A stretch of 55,288 nt of DNA from Chitinophagaceae bacterium (GTDB lineage Bacteria > Bacteroidota > Bacteroidia > Chitinophagales > Chitinophagaceae): the NCBI GenBank assembly GCA_016787085.1, contig JAEUVJ010000067.1, positions 1 to 55,288 of the forward strand. The letters run 5' to 3'. Below the pieces are notes generated by a model. The model saw only the letters and a program-made list of their open reading frames with translations. It was not told the origin of the DNA and ran no database searches. The position numbers and the translations under genes were made by a program. Below, piece after piece: positions 27,808-34,553 of this stretch (position 1 is the stretch's first letter; the number at the start of each line of letters is the position of its first letter).

Positions 27808-27838
27808 CAGCGGCCGGAAGGCCGCTGTTTTATTTTTC
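27808..27838 (+). terminator. Rho-independent terminator
   Basis: CAGCGGCC (27808-27815), GGAA loop, GGCCGCTG (27820-27827), then TTTTATTTTT. It ends the barrel gene at 26795-27775. Confidence 0.85.
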
Positions 27839-27875
27839 CTGTCCGGGGAGTTCAGCGGGAATGAAGAGTAAACAC

Positions 27876-27892
27876 AACCCGGATTACAAATT
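27876..27892. repeat. 17-bp direct repeat, left of structured repeat 3
   Basis: AACCCGGATTACAAATT, identical to 28033-28049. The pair brackets structured repeat 3 with only 2-base overlaps, as a target-site duplication would. Confidence 0.75.
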
Positions 27893-28034
27893 TAAGCCGT
27901 CGCAGGTGTTGAGCGATGATATGCGAGAGGCCTTCACCAGCGACAGGAACTACAGGAATAAGCCAAATTGGTTGAGTAATGCTGTTGGTGATGCCATTGC
28001 ACGATGCTTTGCACAACACCAAAAGCGGCGTAAA
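27891..28034. repeat. Structured repeat element, copy 3 (diverged)
   Basis: 144 bases, clearly the same element as 3893-4048 but with an internal deletion of about 10 bases. Stems: TTTAAGCC/GGCGTAAA, GTCGCAGGTG/CACCAGCGAC and GCTGTTGGTG/CACCAAAAGC, each with exactly one mismatch. The longest rightward open frame here (27741-28094) runs straight through the repeat and is not a credible gene. Confidence 0.8.
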
Positions 28035-28049
28035 CCCGGATTACAAATT
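28033..28049. repeat. 17-bp direct repeat, right of structured repeat 3
   Basis: Second copy of AACCCGGATTACAAATT (see 27876-27892). Confidence 0.75.
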
Positions 28050-28090
28050 CCGGAGTCCGCAATGCACAAGACCAGGCCGGGAGACTCCGG
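28050..28090. repeat. 41-nt hairpin element, copy 1
   Basis: Begins CCGGAGTC and ends GACTCCGG, which pair perfectly (8 bp). A similar 41-nt sequence in opposite orientation lies at 29150-29190. It follows the 17-bp repeat directly and precedes the 3' end of the lipoprotein gene at 28103. Confidence 0.7.
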
Positions 28091-28102
28091 CTGAAACAAA
28101 TT

Positions 28103-28696
28103 TTAGTCAAAACGCATTTCTTTGATTATATACTCAGCATCTATTGAGATCACAGAGTCATCACTGTTTGTTGTCCAGAAAAGCAGCCTGTACATGAATT
28201 CGCCGGCCCTGCAGAAATATTCGGTATGAGAAACAGCGACCTGTGTCAATGGATGTATGGTGTGGTATGTCAGCTTATAAGCGTTTTTAACGCCGCACCT
28301 GGCGATCTCCATTTTCGGGGTCTTTACTTTCAGCTTGTCTTTCAGCAGGCTTTTAATGCTGTTTAGAAATGCTGTGTCCGGTAATTTTGTCCTGTTCTGC
28401 AAACATACTGATGAGTAGTAGGGTTGAATAACAGTATGCGCTGTATAAAGAATGGATGGTTTTGCAGAGCCGGATCTGCCGGTTGCATATTTGATAAATC
28501 CTTTGTCAATGTCCCTGAAATATTTTGTTTTCAGCGGCTGAAAGAAGTAGTCGCCTAATAATTGAATGTTGACATAAGGAGAATCCTGTTCATAGTAAGG
28601 GTTTCCATCTGCCATTTTTATGGAGGATGATCTTTTTGTCACACTACAGGCGGCAAAGAAGATGAGCAGGAAAGCACTAAGGATAGTAAATTTCAT
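28103..28696 (-). CDS. Putative lipoprotein of unknown function
   Basis: 197 residues; the signal ends in FFAACS (Cys17). No family is recognised. The mature part has mixed alpha/beta character with a conserved-looking centre (LYTAHTVIQPYYSS, KNAYKLTYHTIHP) and ends in an acidic strand (ISIDAEYIIKEMRFD). It is the first of a run of leftward small genes that occupy an AT-rich island, and it lies inside the pair of inverted 41-nt hairpins. Confidence 0.6.
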   Translation of the reverse strand: MKFTILSAFLLIFFAACSVTKRSSSIKMADGNPYYEQDSPYVNIQLLGDYFFQPLKTKYFRDIDKGFIKYATGRSGSAKPSILYTAHTVIQPYYSSVCLQNRTKLPDTAFLNSIKSLLKDKLKVKTPKMEIARCGVKNAYKLTYHTIHPLTQVAVSHTEYFCRAGEFMYRLLFWTTNSDDSVISIDAEYIIKEMRFD

Positions 28697-28846
28697 TGGT
28701 CTGAGAATTTTTGCCTATCACGGGCAGGGCTTTATGTAGTTTTGGAATTAGTATTCCGTCTGCTGATAACTGCTGCTGATAGCGAACAAAAGATGAAAAT
28801 ATATTCTTCACTCCGCATATAAGCCAATACAATGTTGCAGGCAGGC

Positions 28847-29125
28847 TTAGTATTTCTTTAATTCTGCTTCCAAAGAATCATATTCTTTTTGAAGCCTTAA
28901 TAATGAAGCTATTTTTTCATCATCAGCTATTCTTATAATTTCCATATGCTTTGCCGAAATGGTATCAGCTTGCCTTACACTTTCTAAACTGTCTGATTTT
29001 TTATAGTAAAATGCTTTTACTTGTTCCATTTCTTTCTTAATCGCTTGTTGCTTATTTACAATGGTTTCTTTCTTGTTTTCACAGGAAGAAAGCAAAATGA
29101 TAGTTAGCAAAAGAATAAACCGCAT
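28847..29125 (-). CDS. Small coiled-coil lipoprotein
   Basis: 92 residues: short signal with lipobox LLSSC (Cys15), then an almost wholly helical, charged sequence with heptad-like spacing (QQAIKKEMEQVKAFYYKK, LLRLQKEYDSLEAELKKY). Likely a periplasmic coiled-coil lipoprotein. Composition is AT-rich. The 150 bases separating it from the gene at 28103 hold no other gene. Confidence 0.55.
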   Translation of the reverse strand: MRFILLLTIILLSSCENKKETIVNKQQAIKKEMEQVKAFYYKKSDSLESVRQADTISAKHMEIIRIADDEKIASLLRLQKEYDSLEAELKKY

Positions 29126-29149
29126 ATAATTTGAATTTTTTGTTCCTGC

Positions 29150-29190
29150 CCGGTGTCTTCCCGCCTGTCTTTGTGCAAAGCGGACTCCGG
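29150..29190. repeat. 41-nt hairpin element, copy 2 (inverted)
   Basis: Same length as the copy at 28050-28090 and, read on the minus strand, the same start (CCGGAGTCCGC) and the same TGCACAA core. The two copies face each other across the two lipoprotein genes. Confidence 0.7.
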
Positions 29191-29347
29191 GTCCTTACAG
29201 ATAAAGGTAAAGGTATTAAATCAGGCTTACGCTATATAAGGCCCAATGTCCACGGCCAGCACGCATCGCCCTGTGTGAGACATGGGCATGAACGGATGAA
29301 AGGGAAACTCCGGGCAGAAAAAGTTTTGTTGGATGTCAAGCACAGCC

Positions 29348-29767
29348 TCACCAAATTTTCCACCACTTTTTCTTTTCAACAACTCTTTCTGTCTTTACGT
29401 TCACTACATCTTCCTTAGGAAGTGATTGACCAATTGCTTTATTGAAAATCGAAAATGAATTTCTATCAAAGTCATCGTTAGTTAAGATTTTTCCGCCGAA
29501 ACTTTCTAATAAATTGTCTATCTCAATCAAGCCAAAATCTCTGGCTCTCCATTTTGGTGTTACGCCGTCAGAAGATAAAATATTTGGATTCGCTCCTGCT
29601 TCTAAGAGTATTTTCACGAAGTTCACATCTCCTCTAAATACTGCCCAATGCAAAGCAGTATGTCCATCAGCGTCTAGTTCATTTAGGTCAATTTTCAAAT
29701 CAATTAGCTTCAAAGCGAATTCATAGTCTGATTCTAATGCGGCTTTGTGTATTTGGTATTTCTCCAT
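29348..29767 (-). CDS. Ankyrin-repeat protein
   Basis: 139 residues without a signal peptide. The first half holds about two to three ankyrin repeats: ALKLIDLKIDLNELDADG, HTALHWAVFRGDVNFVKILLEAGA and NPNILSSDGVTPKWRARDFG. The second half is basic and unstructured and ends KKKWWKIW. Ankyrin repeats mediate protein binding; the partner is unknown. The sequence upstream of its ATG begins GTTGGTAGC, the proposed cassette junction next to the long palindrome at 29808-30010. Confidence 0.8.
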   Translation of the reverse strand: MEKYQIHKAALESDYEFALKLIDLKIDLNELDADGHTALHWAVFRGDVNFVKILLEAGANPNILSSDGVTPKWRARDFGLIEIDNLLESFGGKILTNDDFDRNSFSIFNKAIGQSLPKEDVVNVKTERVVEKKKWWKIW

Positions 29768-29807
29768 TTTGTTTCATTGCTGTGAAAGTTATGGTCTGCG
29801 AAAAATT

Positions 29808-30010
29808 GCTACCAACGAGCTGGTATTGCCGATGGTGGGGAATTTTATATTCGTCCGCCCGGAACTGCCGCCTGGCTTTTTGATAAAGTTAAATATTAAG
29901 AACTAAAGCTGGGCTTTATTCGTCAAGCCCCGAACCGCAGTACGGTAGAAATACCGCTGCTGATTGCTCCAATGTCAAGCCCCACTATTGGCAATACCAA
30001 TGTTATGCGT
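29808..30010 (-). repeat. attC-like long palindrome between gene units
   Basis: Twenty-base arms 29821-29840 and 29980-29999 are complementary at 18 of 20 positions (TGGTATTGCC outward). Just outside, read on the minus strand, lie ACGCATAAC on one side and GTTGGTAGC on the other, in the places of the R'' and R' boxes of integron attC sites. A smaller GCAG..CGGTA/TACCG..CTGC hairpin sits in the middle. At about 200 bases it is long for attC. No integrase gene is present. Confidence 0.5.
30002..30010. repeat. 9-bp terminal box GTTATGCGT
   Basis: Perfect inverted match to ACGCATAAC at 31388-31396. The two mark the ends of a 1.4-kb unit holding the genes at 30040 and 30385. Confidence 0.6.
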
Positions 30011-30039
30011 TCGTGCTGCTGACGATAAATTGATGCCAT

Positions 30040-30366
30040 TCACTGTCCAAGTTGCTGAGCTGTCTCAGGACAATTCTTTTTTAATAAGTCTATAACCTTT
30101 TTGTCAGTAAGTTCATTCTTGTATTTCTCCGTACACTTTGCGATGCTATCAGAGTATTGTTGTAGCTCTGTTGTCATAATTTTCATTTTGTCTTCTGAAA
30201 CGTTCGTCATGTTGCTGAAGCCTTTAATCAAGTCATTTGCTTTTTTTGCATATGGTTCTGCACAGTTGCAAATTTGATTTGCTGAATTTTCTTCTTTACT
30301 TTTTTGTGCACATCCCAAAAAGAAAAGAATGAAAAGGAATAATAGTAATTGATTTTTAATACTCAT
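30040..30366 (-). CDS. Small helical lipoprotein
   Basis: 108 residues; lipobox FFLGC (Cys19). The mature part is helical with three further cysteines (ICNCAEPYAKKAND, SIAKCTEKYKNEL, KKNCPETAQQL), a pattern seen in several small Bacteroidota lipoproteins of unknown role. It starts 18 bases after the stop of the gene at 30385, so the two are probably cotranscribed. Very AT-rich. Confidence 0.6.
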   Translation of the reverse strand: MSIKNQLLLFLFILFFLGCAQKSKEENSANQICNCAEPYAKKANDLIKGFSNMTNVSEDKMKIMTTELQQYSDSIAKCTEKYKNELTDKKVIDLLKKNCPETAQQLGQ

Positions 30367-30384
30367 TTTTATAACTTTTTATTT

Positions 30385-31338
30385 TTAATTATTTTCATCT
30401 TTGTTATCGGATGGCATAAGAAAATTGAAATTGAACTTTCCTTTAAATATTTTACTACAAAATTCGTCTTTGAGCTTTACGATAAATATTTCACTATTTG
30501 AAAAATGTTGAATACAGTTGTCGTAATTGAAATATAGAGTTAAAGTTGTTTTATTTTCGACTCTTAAGGGGAATTTTATTTCTTGAGAATCAATGCCTGT
30601 AACCTTTGCTGGGCTTAGAGTCGCATCGCCAATTTTACAAACGATATACGAATTAATTTCAGGATGCAATAACTGTAAGTTGTAAAGCAATAATTCAATT
30701 GCAATATATTTTTCTGTTGATGATGTGGGCTTTACGATAACTGGGGGACTGGGAGAAGTTATTTTTAAATCAATATTAAATCTCCGTTTCCTAAATAACA
30801 GTGGAATCAAAGTTATTGCTGTAAATAACACCCCTAATATTGTAGCATAGGTGACGAGATTAGTAGATGCTGTTTCAACTTGATTTACTGGAACAAAATT
30901 ATTTTCTTCTGTTAAAGGCTGATTCATCATATCAAGATACCAGCCTTTAATGATATTTATTTGTCCGATTGATGCATCAACCTCATTCTCGCCGACTATG
31001 TATTGCCCAACCATCCTCTTCCTTTGAAATTTTCCAATAACTGAAATAGAATCTTTGTCTTTGAGTGTGGTTTCAAACGCAATCACTTTGATGGAGTCCG
31101 TTTGGTCTGTTACTGTAAATTTTGACAAAAATGAATAACCTTTATGTACTGACATAGACTGAAAATTGGAAACAGTTCCTTTGAACTTAACAAACGTGTC
31201 GTTAAAAGTTTCTGAGTTTTCCAAAATCGTCTTTATGTCTAAATAATTTTGCGATGGTTGTCCAAAAGATTTAGTTGTTGCAAACAGAAAGACTATAAGG
31301 ATAGCCATGAAATTTAAAAAACTGTTTGGTCTATTCAT
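30385..31338 (-). CDS. Membrane protein with N-terminal OB-like periplasmic domain
   Basis: About 317 residues from the ATG at 31338, where a signal peptide starts (MNRPNSFLNFMAILIVFLFATT); the open frame continues to a GTG at 31398, but that stretch overlaps the terminal box. Residues about 30-130 read like an OB-fold (DTFVKFKGTVSNFQSMSV, SISVIGKFQRKRMVGQYIV). A transmembrane helix near 165 (TYATILGVLFTAITLIPLLF) is followed by a C-terminal beta-rich domain. Function unknown. Markedly AT-rich. Confidence 0.6.
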   Translation of the reverse strand: MNRPNSFLNFMAILIVFLFATTKSFGQPSQNYLDIKTILENSETFNDTFVKFKGTVSNFQSMSVHKGYSFLSKFTVTDQTDSIKVIAFETTLKDKDSISVIGKFQRKRMVGQYIVGENEVDASIGQINIIKGWYLDMMNQPLTEENNFVPVNQVETASTNLVTYATILGVLFTAITLIPLLFRKRRFNIDLKITSPSPPVIVKPTSSTEKYIAIELLLYNLQLLHPEINSYIVCKIGDATLSPAKVTGIDSQEIKFPLRVENKTTLTLYFNYDNCIQHFSNSEIFIVKLKDEFCSKIFKGKFNFNFLMPSDNKDENN

Positions 31339-31387
31339 TTGTTCTATTTTGTTTGCTGAACTATGATTCGAATGTCGCTTAAGCATG

Positions 31388-31396
31388 ACGCATAAC
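31388..31396. repeat. 9-bp terminal box ACGCATAAC
   Basis: Inverted partner of 30002-30010. It lies 49 bases before the ATG at 31338, where the 5' end of an integron-type cassette would be. Confidence 0.6.
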
Positions 31397-31408
31397 ACGT
31401 AAATTTAT

Positions 31409-31465
31409 GACACTCCTGGTACAAATTTCTCCTGATTATCAATAAAAATATGTACCAGCCATGTC
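31409..31465. repeat. Hairpin beyond the cassette-like unit
   Basis: CTGGTACA (31416-31423) pairs with TGTACCAG (31451-31458), with GACA/TGTC pairs outside (31409-31412, 31462-31465). On the plus strand eight T residues follow, but no rightward gene ends here, so a structural or recombination role is as likely as termination. Confidence 0.5.
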
Positions 31466-31478
31466 TTTTTTTTATCAC

Positions 31479-32738
31479 CTAATACTCAAACTTCCTTAGT
31501 GTCGGCGCCTTCCACCAGGTGACGATCACTACCAGCAATGTCATACATCCGCCAAAGACCACGGAAGGTACCACACCCATTAGCCGGGCGGCAAAACCGC
31601 TTTCGAACTGGCCCAGCTCATTGCTCGAGTTGATGAACATGGAGCCTACACTGCTTACCCTGCCCCGCATGTGGTCGGGTGTTTTTAACTGCATCACCGT
31701 TCCCCTTACCACTACGCTGATACCATCCAGCATCCCGGCAATCAGCAAAGCAGCAAAGGAAAGAATGAACCATTTAGATAAAGCGAAGACGATAATACAG
31801 ATACCAAAACCGGCTACCGCCAAAAAGAGTTTTTTGCCCTGCGCTTTTTTCATCGGCCGGAAGGTGAGGAGTATCACGCTGAAGATGGCGCCGATATCAA
31901 TGGCGGCATTCAGCCAGCCAAAGCCAAGAGGGCCCACCTTTAATATATCTCTTGCATATACAGGTACCATCGCTACAGCTCCGCCAAACAAAACGGCAAA
32001 CATATCTAAGGTGAAGGAACCGAGTATCTCTTTTGTTTTAAACACAAAACGCAATCCTTCTTTGACGCTTTCCCATGTTTTGGTATCGCCGGATTGCGGG
32101 ATAGGTGGCTTTCGTTTCAAACGGGTTAGTACAAGAAAGGCAATGCTCAGCAGGGAGCAGATAACGATCAGCGTACCGGTGATGCCAAGCAGCCAGATCA
32201 GGAAACCACCTATCGCATGACCGGATACCGAAGCGGCCAGCCATGAGCCCTGGTTCCAGGTGGTGGCATTCTGCAAATATTGTCTCGGTACGATCATCGC
32301 CAGCAGCGAAGCAAAGCTGGGCCCGGTGAATGCACGGGTAATACCGGTACCAAAGATGACAACATAGATGGCGATGGCAATGTACTGGTTGCTGAAATGA
32401 TCGCTGGTAAGCCGGGTGGATAAAAGCAAAAGCAGCAGTGCGAAGAGGAGATAAAAGAAAACACCTTTCAATATCATCTTTCTTCTTTCACTGTTGTCTA
32501 TCACATGCCCGGCATATAAGGCAAAGGCGAAGGCAGGAACAAATTCAGATAAGCCCACCAGCCCGATAGCAAAAGGATCGTTGGTCAGCTCGAGTACCCA
32601 CCAACCGACCAGGGTGCTCATCATACGCAGCGAAAAAATGAACGAGAACCGGCCGATGACGAGGTTCCTGAATTCGGGTATGCGTACTGATGCGTAGGGA
32701 TCGTTGGTGATCTGTGTGACAGAAGAGTTATCCGGCAT
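31479..32738 (-). CDS. MFS transporter
   Basis: 419 residues with about twelve transmembrane helices and the MFS cytoplasmic loop after helix 2 (DNSERRKMILKG). The layout of the first half (VGLVGLSEFVPAFAFALYAGHVID) is typical of the MFS_3/EntS-like exporter group. Substrate unknown; efflux is the usual role of this group. An exact TACCTTTG promoter box lies 10 bases before the ATG. The gene borders the AT-rich island on its 3' side. Confidence 0.87.
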   Translation of the reverse strand: MPDNSSVTQITNDPYASVRIPEFRNLVIGRFSFIFSLRMMSTLVGWWVLELTNDPFAIGLVGLSEFVPAFAFALYAGHVIDNSERRKMILKGVFFYLLFALLLLLLSTRLTSDHFSNQYIAIAIYVVIFGTGITRAFTGPSFASLLAMIVPRQYLQNATTWNQGSWLAASVSGHAIGGFLIWLLGITGTLIVICSLLSIAFLVLTRLKRKPPIPQSGDTKTWESVKEGLRFVFKTKEILGSFTLDMFAVLFGGAVAMVPVYARDILKVGPLGFGWLNAAIDIGAIFSVILLTFRPMKKAQGKKLFLAVAGFGICIIVFALSKWFILSFAALLIAGMLDGISVVVRGTVMQLKTPDHMRGRVSSVGSMFINSSNELGQFESGFAARLMGVVPSVVFGGCMTLLVVIVTWWKAPTLRKFEY

Positions 32739-32748
32739 AGTTCGGGTG

Positions 32749-32756
32749 CAAAGGTA
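32749..32756 (-). promoter_or_regulatory. TAnnTTTG -7 box for the MFS gene
   Basis: TACCTTTG on the minus strand, 10 bases upstream of the ATG at 32738. Confidence 0.45.
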
Positions 32757-32767
32757 GGAGGGAATCG

Positions 32768-32872
32768 GTTAATCAGTTGATTGGTTCAACAGTTAATTGG
32801 TTTGCCGGGGCGGGATGACCATAAAGAATAGTAGCAGTCACTAATTTACTGGTTAACTGATTGACCTGTTTC
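32768..32872. repeat. Word-type inverted repeat (GGTTAAT/ATTAACC)
   Basis: Imperfect repetitions of GGTTAATCAGTTGATTGG on the left and the reversed form (CTGGTTAACTGATTGACC) on the right enclose about 40 bases between the MFS and kinase genes. It has the same style as the CACAGAG and CATAG palindromes in this window. Confidence 0.5.
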
Positions 32873-32877
32873 AGGCA

Positions 32878-33510
32878 TTAAGGCAGCGTGATATAATGCT
32901 GTCCTTCGCCATAATCTTTTTCCAGCGCATCTAAAACCACCCTCAGGTGTTTCTCATTACCGAGAAAATCGGCGTTGGCGGCATCAATGAAAAGTGTTTT
33001 GATATTATGCTGCTTGATATAATGCGTGTAGGTTTCCTGGATATTGAAAAGGTATTCGTCCGGGATATTCTGTTCGTAAGAGCGGTTGCGCTTTTTGATA
33101 TTGGCCTGCAGTTTATTGACCGGTGCATGGAGATAAATAAGCAGGTCGGGTTGCACCAGTTGCTGGTGGATGATCTCGAACAGCCGCTGGTAAAGACGGA
33201 ATTCATCGTCGGGCAGGGTGACTTTGGCGAACAGCAAACACTTGGTAAATAAGTAATCCGATATGGTCAGGTTCTGGAACATATCCTTTTGCTGCAGCAG
33301 CTCTTTCAGTTGTTTGAAGCGTTCGGCCATGAAGAACAGTTCCAGCGGGAAGGCATACTGGGAAGGGTTCTCATAAAATTTTGGCAGGAAAGGGTTGTCG
33401 GCAAATTCTTCCAGTATCAGGCGGGCATTGTAATGTTTGGACAATAAATGAGCAAGGGTCGTTTTCCCGGCGCCGATATTTCCTTCTATGGTAATGAAGT
33501 GGTAGTTCAT
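32878..33510 (-). CDS. Deoxynucleoside kinase
   Basis: 210 residues. P-loop GNIGAGKTT at residues 10-18, then the EEFADNPFLPKFYENP segment and FFMAERFKQL that shape the nucleoside pocket, and the RNRSYEQNIPDEYL lid region. This matches the bacterial deoxyguanosine/deoxyadenosine kinase family, which phosphorylates salvaged deoxynucleosides in the cytoplasm. In many Bacteroidota this gene adjoins folK; here a 455-bp repeat-bounded GxxExxY unit separates them. Confidence 0.88.
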   Translation of the reverse strand: MNYHFITIEGNIGAGKTTLAHLLSKHYNARLILEEFADNPFLPKFYENPSQYAFPLELFFMAERFKQLKELLQQKDMFQNLTISDYLFTKCLLFAKVTLPDDEFRLYQRLFEIIHQQLVQPDLLIYLHAPVNKLQANIKKRNRSYEQNIPDEYLFNIQETYTHYIKQHNIKTLFIDAANADFLGNEKHLRVVLDALEKDYGEGQHYITLP

Positions 33511-33520
33511 GATCTTTATA

Positions 33521-33975
33521 GGCCACGGAGGATCGCAGAGATGCAGAGAGCCGCAGAGTTATTTCCTGGCGATCAATCTCCTGATCCCGTCTGTTAGTTT
33601 TAAAACATTGAAATTAATTATTAAACCAATTTTGGCGCCTGACAGTTTTAAATATGTCAGAACCTGCGCTACATGCACATCTGCAATTGCATCAGCCATC
33701 TTTATTTCGACCACAACGGAATTCTCTACAAGCAGATCTATCCGATAGCCTTGTTCAAGATGGACTTCTTTATACACTAAGGGCATTGGAACCTGTTTTT
33801 GAACATGTAGTTCTGCTTTTATCAATTCATAATACAGGCAGGCTTCATAAGTTGATTCGAGCAAACCCGGCCCCAGTTGTTTATGTACTTCAATAGCACA
33901 CCCGATTATCCTCTCTGTAATTTTATTCACTTCCGTGCTCTGTGGTCCTCATTAACTCTGAGGTTCTCTGTGGCC
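33521..33975. mobile_element. Inverted-repeat element carrying a GxxExxY gene
   Basis: The ends GGCCACGGAG (33521) and CTCTGTGGCC (to 33975) are inverted repeats, and the CAGAG-type words continue inwards for about 45 bases on each side in opposite directions. The single gene 33559-33930 fills the middle. No transposase and no clear target duplication are visible. The unit interrupts the usual kinase-folK neighbourhood. Confidence 0.6.
33559..33930 (-). CDS. GxxExxY family protein (PD-(D/E)XK nuclease-like fold)
   Basis: 123 residues, full length for the family. The naming motif GLLESTY is at residues 22-28, after IIGCAIEVHKQLGPG. The nuclease-like core is Asp65 in YRIDLLVEN and Glu75-x-Lys77 in VVVEIK, matching a PD-(D/E)XK active site. 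The end (LTYLKLSGAKIGLIINFN, LKLTDGIRRLI) is also typical. No activity is established for the family that I know of. It lies alone inside a CAGAG-word inverted-repeat element. Confidence 0.9.
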   Translation of the reverse strand: MNKITERIIGCAIEVHKQLGPGLLESTYEACLYYELIKAELHVQKQVPMPLVYKEVHLEQGYRIDLLVENSVVVEIKMADAIADVHVAQVLTYLKLSGAKIGLIINFNVLKLTDGIRRLIARK

Positions 33976-34010
33976 TGCGGCAAAGAAATAGGAAATAATG
34001 TGAATACAAT

Positions 34011-34490
34011 TCAGATTTTCTTCACAGGAAGTATATCCGGGCAATCACGCAACAGTTCGGCCACCGTTTTTAATAATACGGGATGTATCATATCCGGGGC
34101 GATCTCGGCCAATGGGGTCAGTACAAAGCGGCGGTTCTGCATTTCAGGATGCGGCACTTTCAGGAAAGTGGTTCTCAGTATTTCGTTATTGAAGAATATA
34201 ATGTCAATATCAATGATGCGCTGTCCGTATTTTTCTTCCCGTATCCTGCCCATCTTTTTCTCCACTTTCAATATATGCCGGATCAGTTGTCTGCCATTTA
34301 AAGTGGTGTGTATCTCCAATGCCTGGTTCAGGAAGGCGGGCTGATCGGTCTTGCCCCATGCCGCCGTTTCATATAATGACGAGACGCGGGTCACTTCACC
34401 GCATTCTTTCCCGACCAGGTCACGGGCTGCGGCCAGGTATTGCTCCCGGTTGCCGATATTACCTCCTGTCAATAAGTAGGCTTTGTTCAT
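34011..34490 (-). CDS. folK: 2-amino-4-hydroxy-6-hydroxymethyldihydropteridine pyrophosphokinase
   Basis: 160 residues from the ATG at 34490 (the frame is open to 34508). HPPK features in order: LLTGGNIGNREQYLAAA, VSSLYETAAWG, PAFLNQALEI, LIRHILKVEKKMGR, YGQRIIDIDIIFFNN with the metal-binding DxD, and VPHPEMQNRRFVLTPLAEI. It transfers pyrophosphate from ATP to the pterin in folate synthesis, in the cytoplasm. Divergent from sppA across a 63-base gap. Confidence 0.93.
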   Translation of the reverse strand: MNKAYLLTGGNIGNREQYLAAARDLVGKECGEVTRVSSLYETAAWGKTDQPAFLNQALEIHTTLNGRQLIRHILKVEKKMGRIREEKYGQRIIDIDIIFFNNEILRTTFLKVPHPEMQNRRFVLTPLAEIAPDMIHPVLLKTVAELLRDCPDILPVKKI

Positions 34491-34523
34491 AAAAGCAGGT
34501 ATTCCCAACGCTTCAAATATCTT

Positions 34524-34531
34524 TAATTTTG
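34524..34531 (+). promoter_or_regulatory. TAnnTTTG -7 box for sppA
   Basis: TAATTTTG, exact -7 consensus, 22 bases upstream of the ATG at 34554. Confidence 0.4.
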
Positions 34532-34553
34532 GCAGTAATTAATAAATTGAACC

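Noticed and set aside
27741..28094. Rightward open frame of 117 codons
   Set aside because: It runs through a terminator and the third structured repeat, and its predicted protein matches the translation of the repeat, not a gene.
28847..31398. Toxin-antitoxin or defence island
   Set aside because: None of the small genes shows toxin, antitoxin, nuclease or restriction motifs; most are lipoproteins.
31409..31465. Ordinary terminator of the MFS gene
   Set aside because: The T run is on the wrong strand for the leftward MFS gene, and no rightward gene ends here; recorded as a structural hairpin instead.
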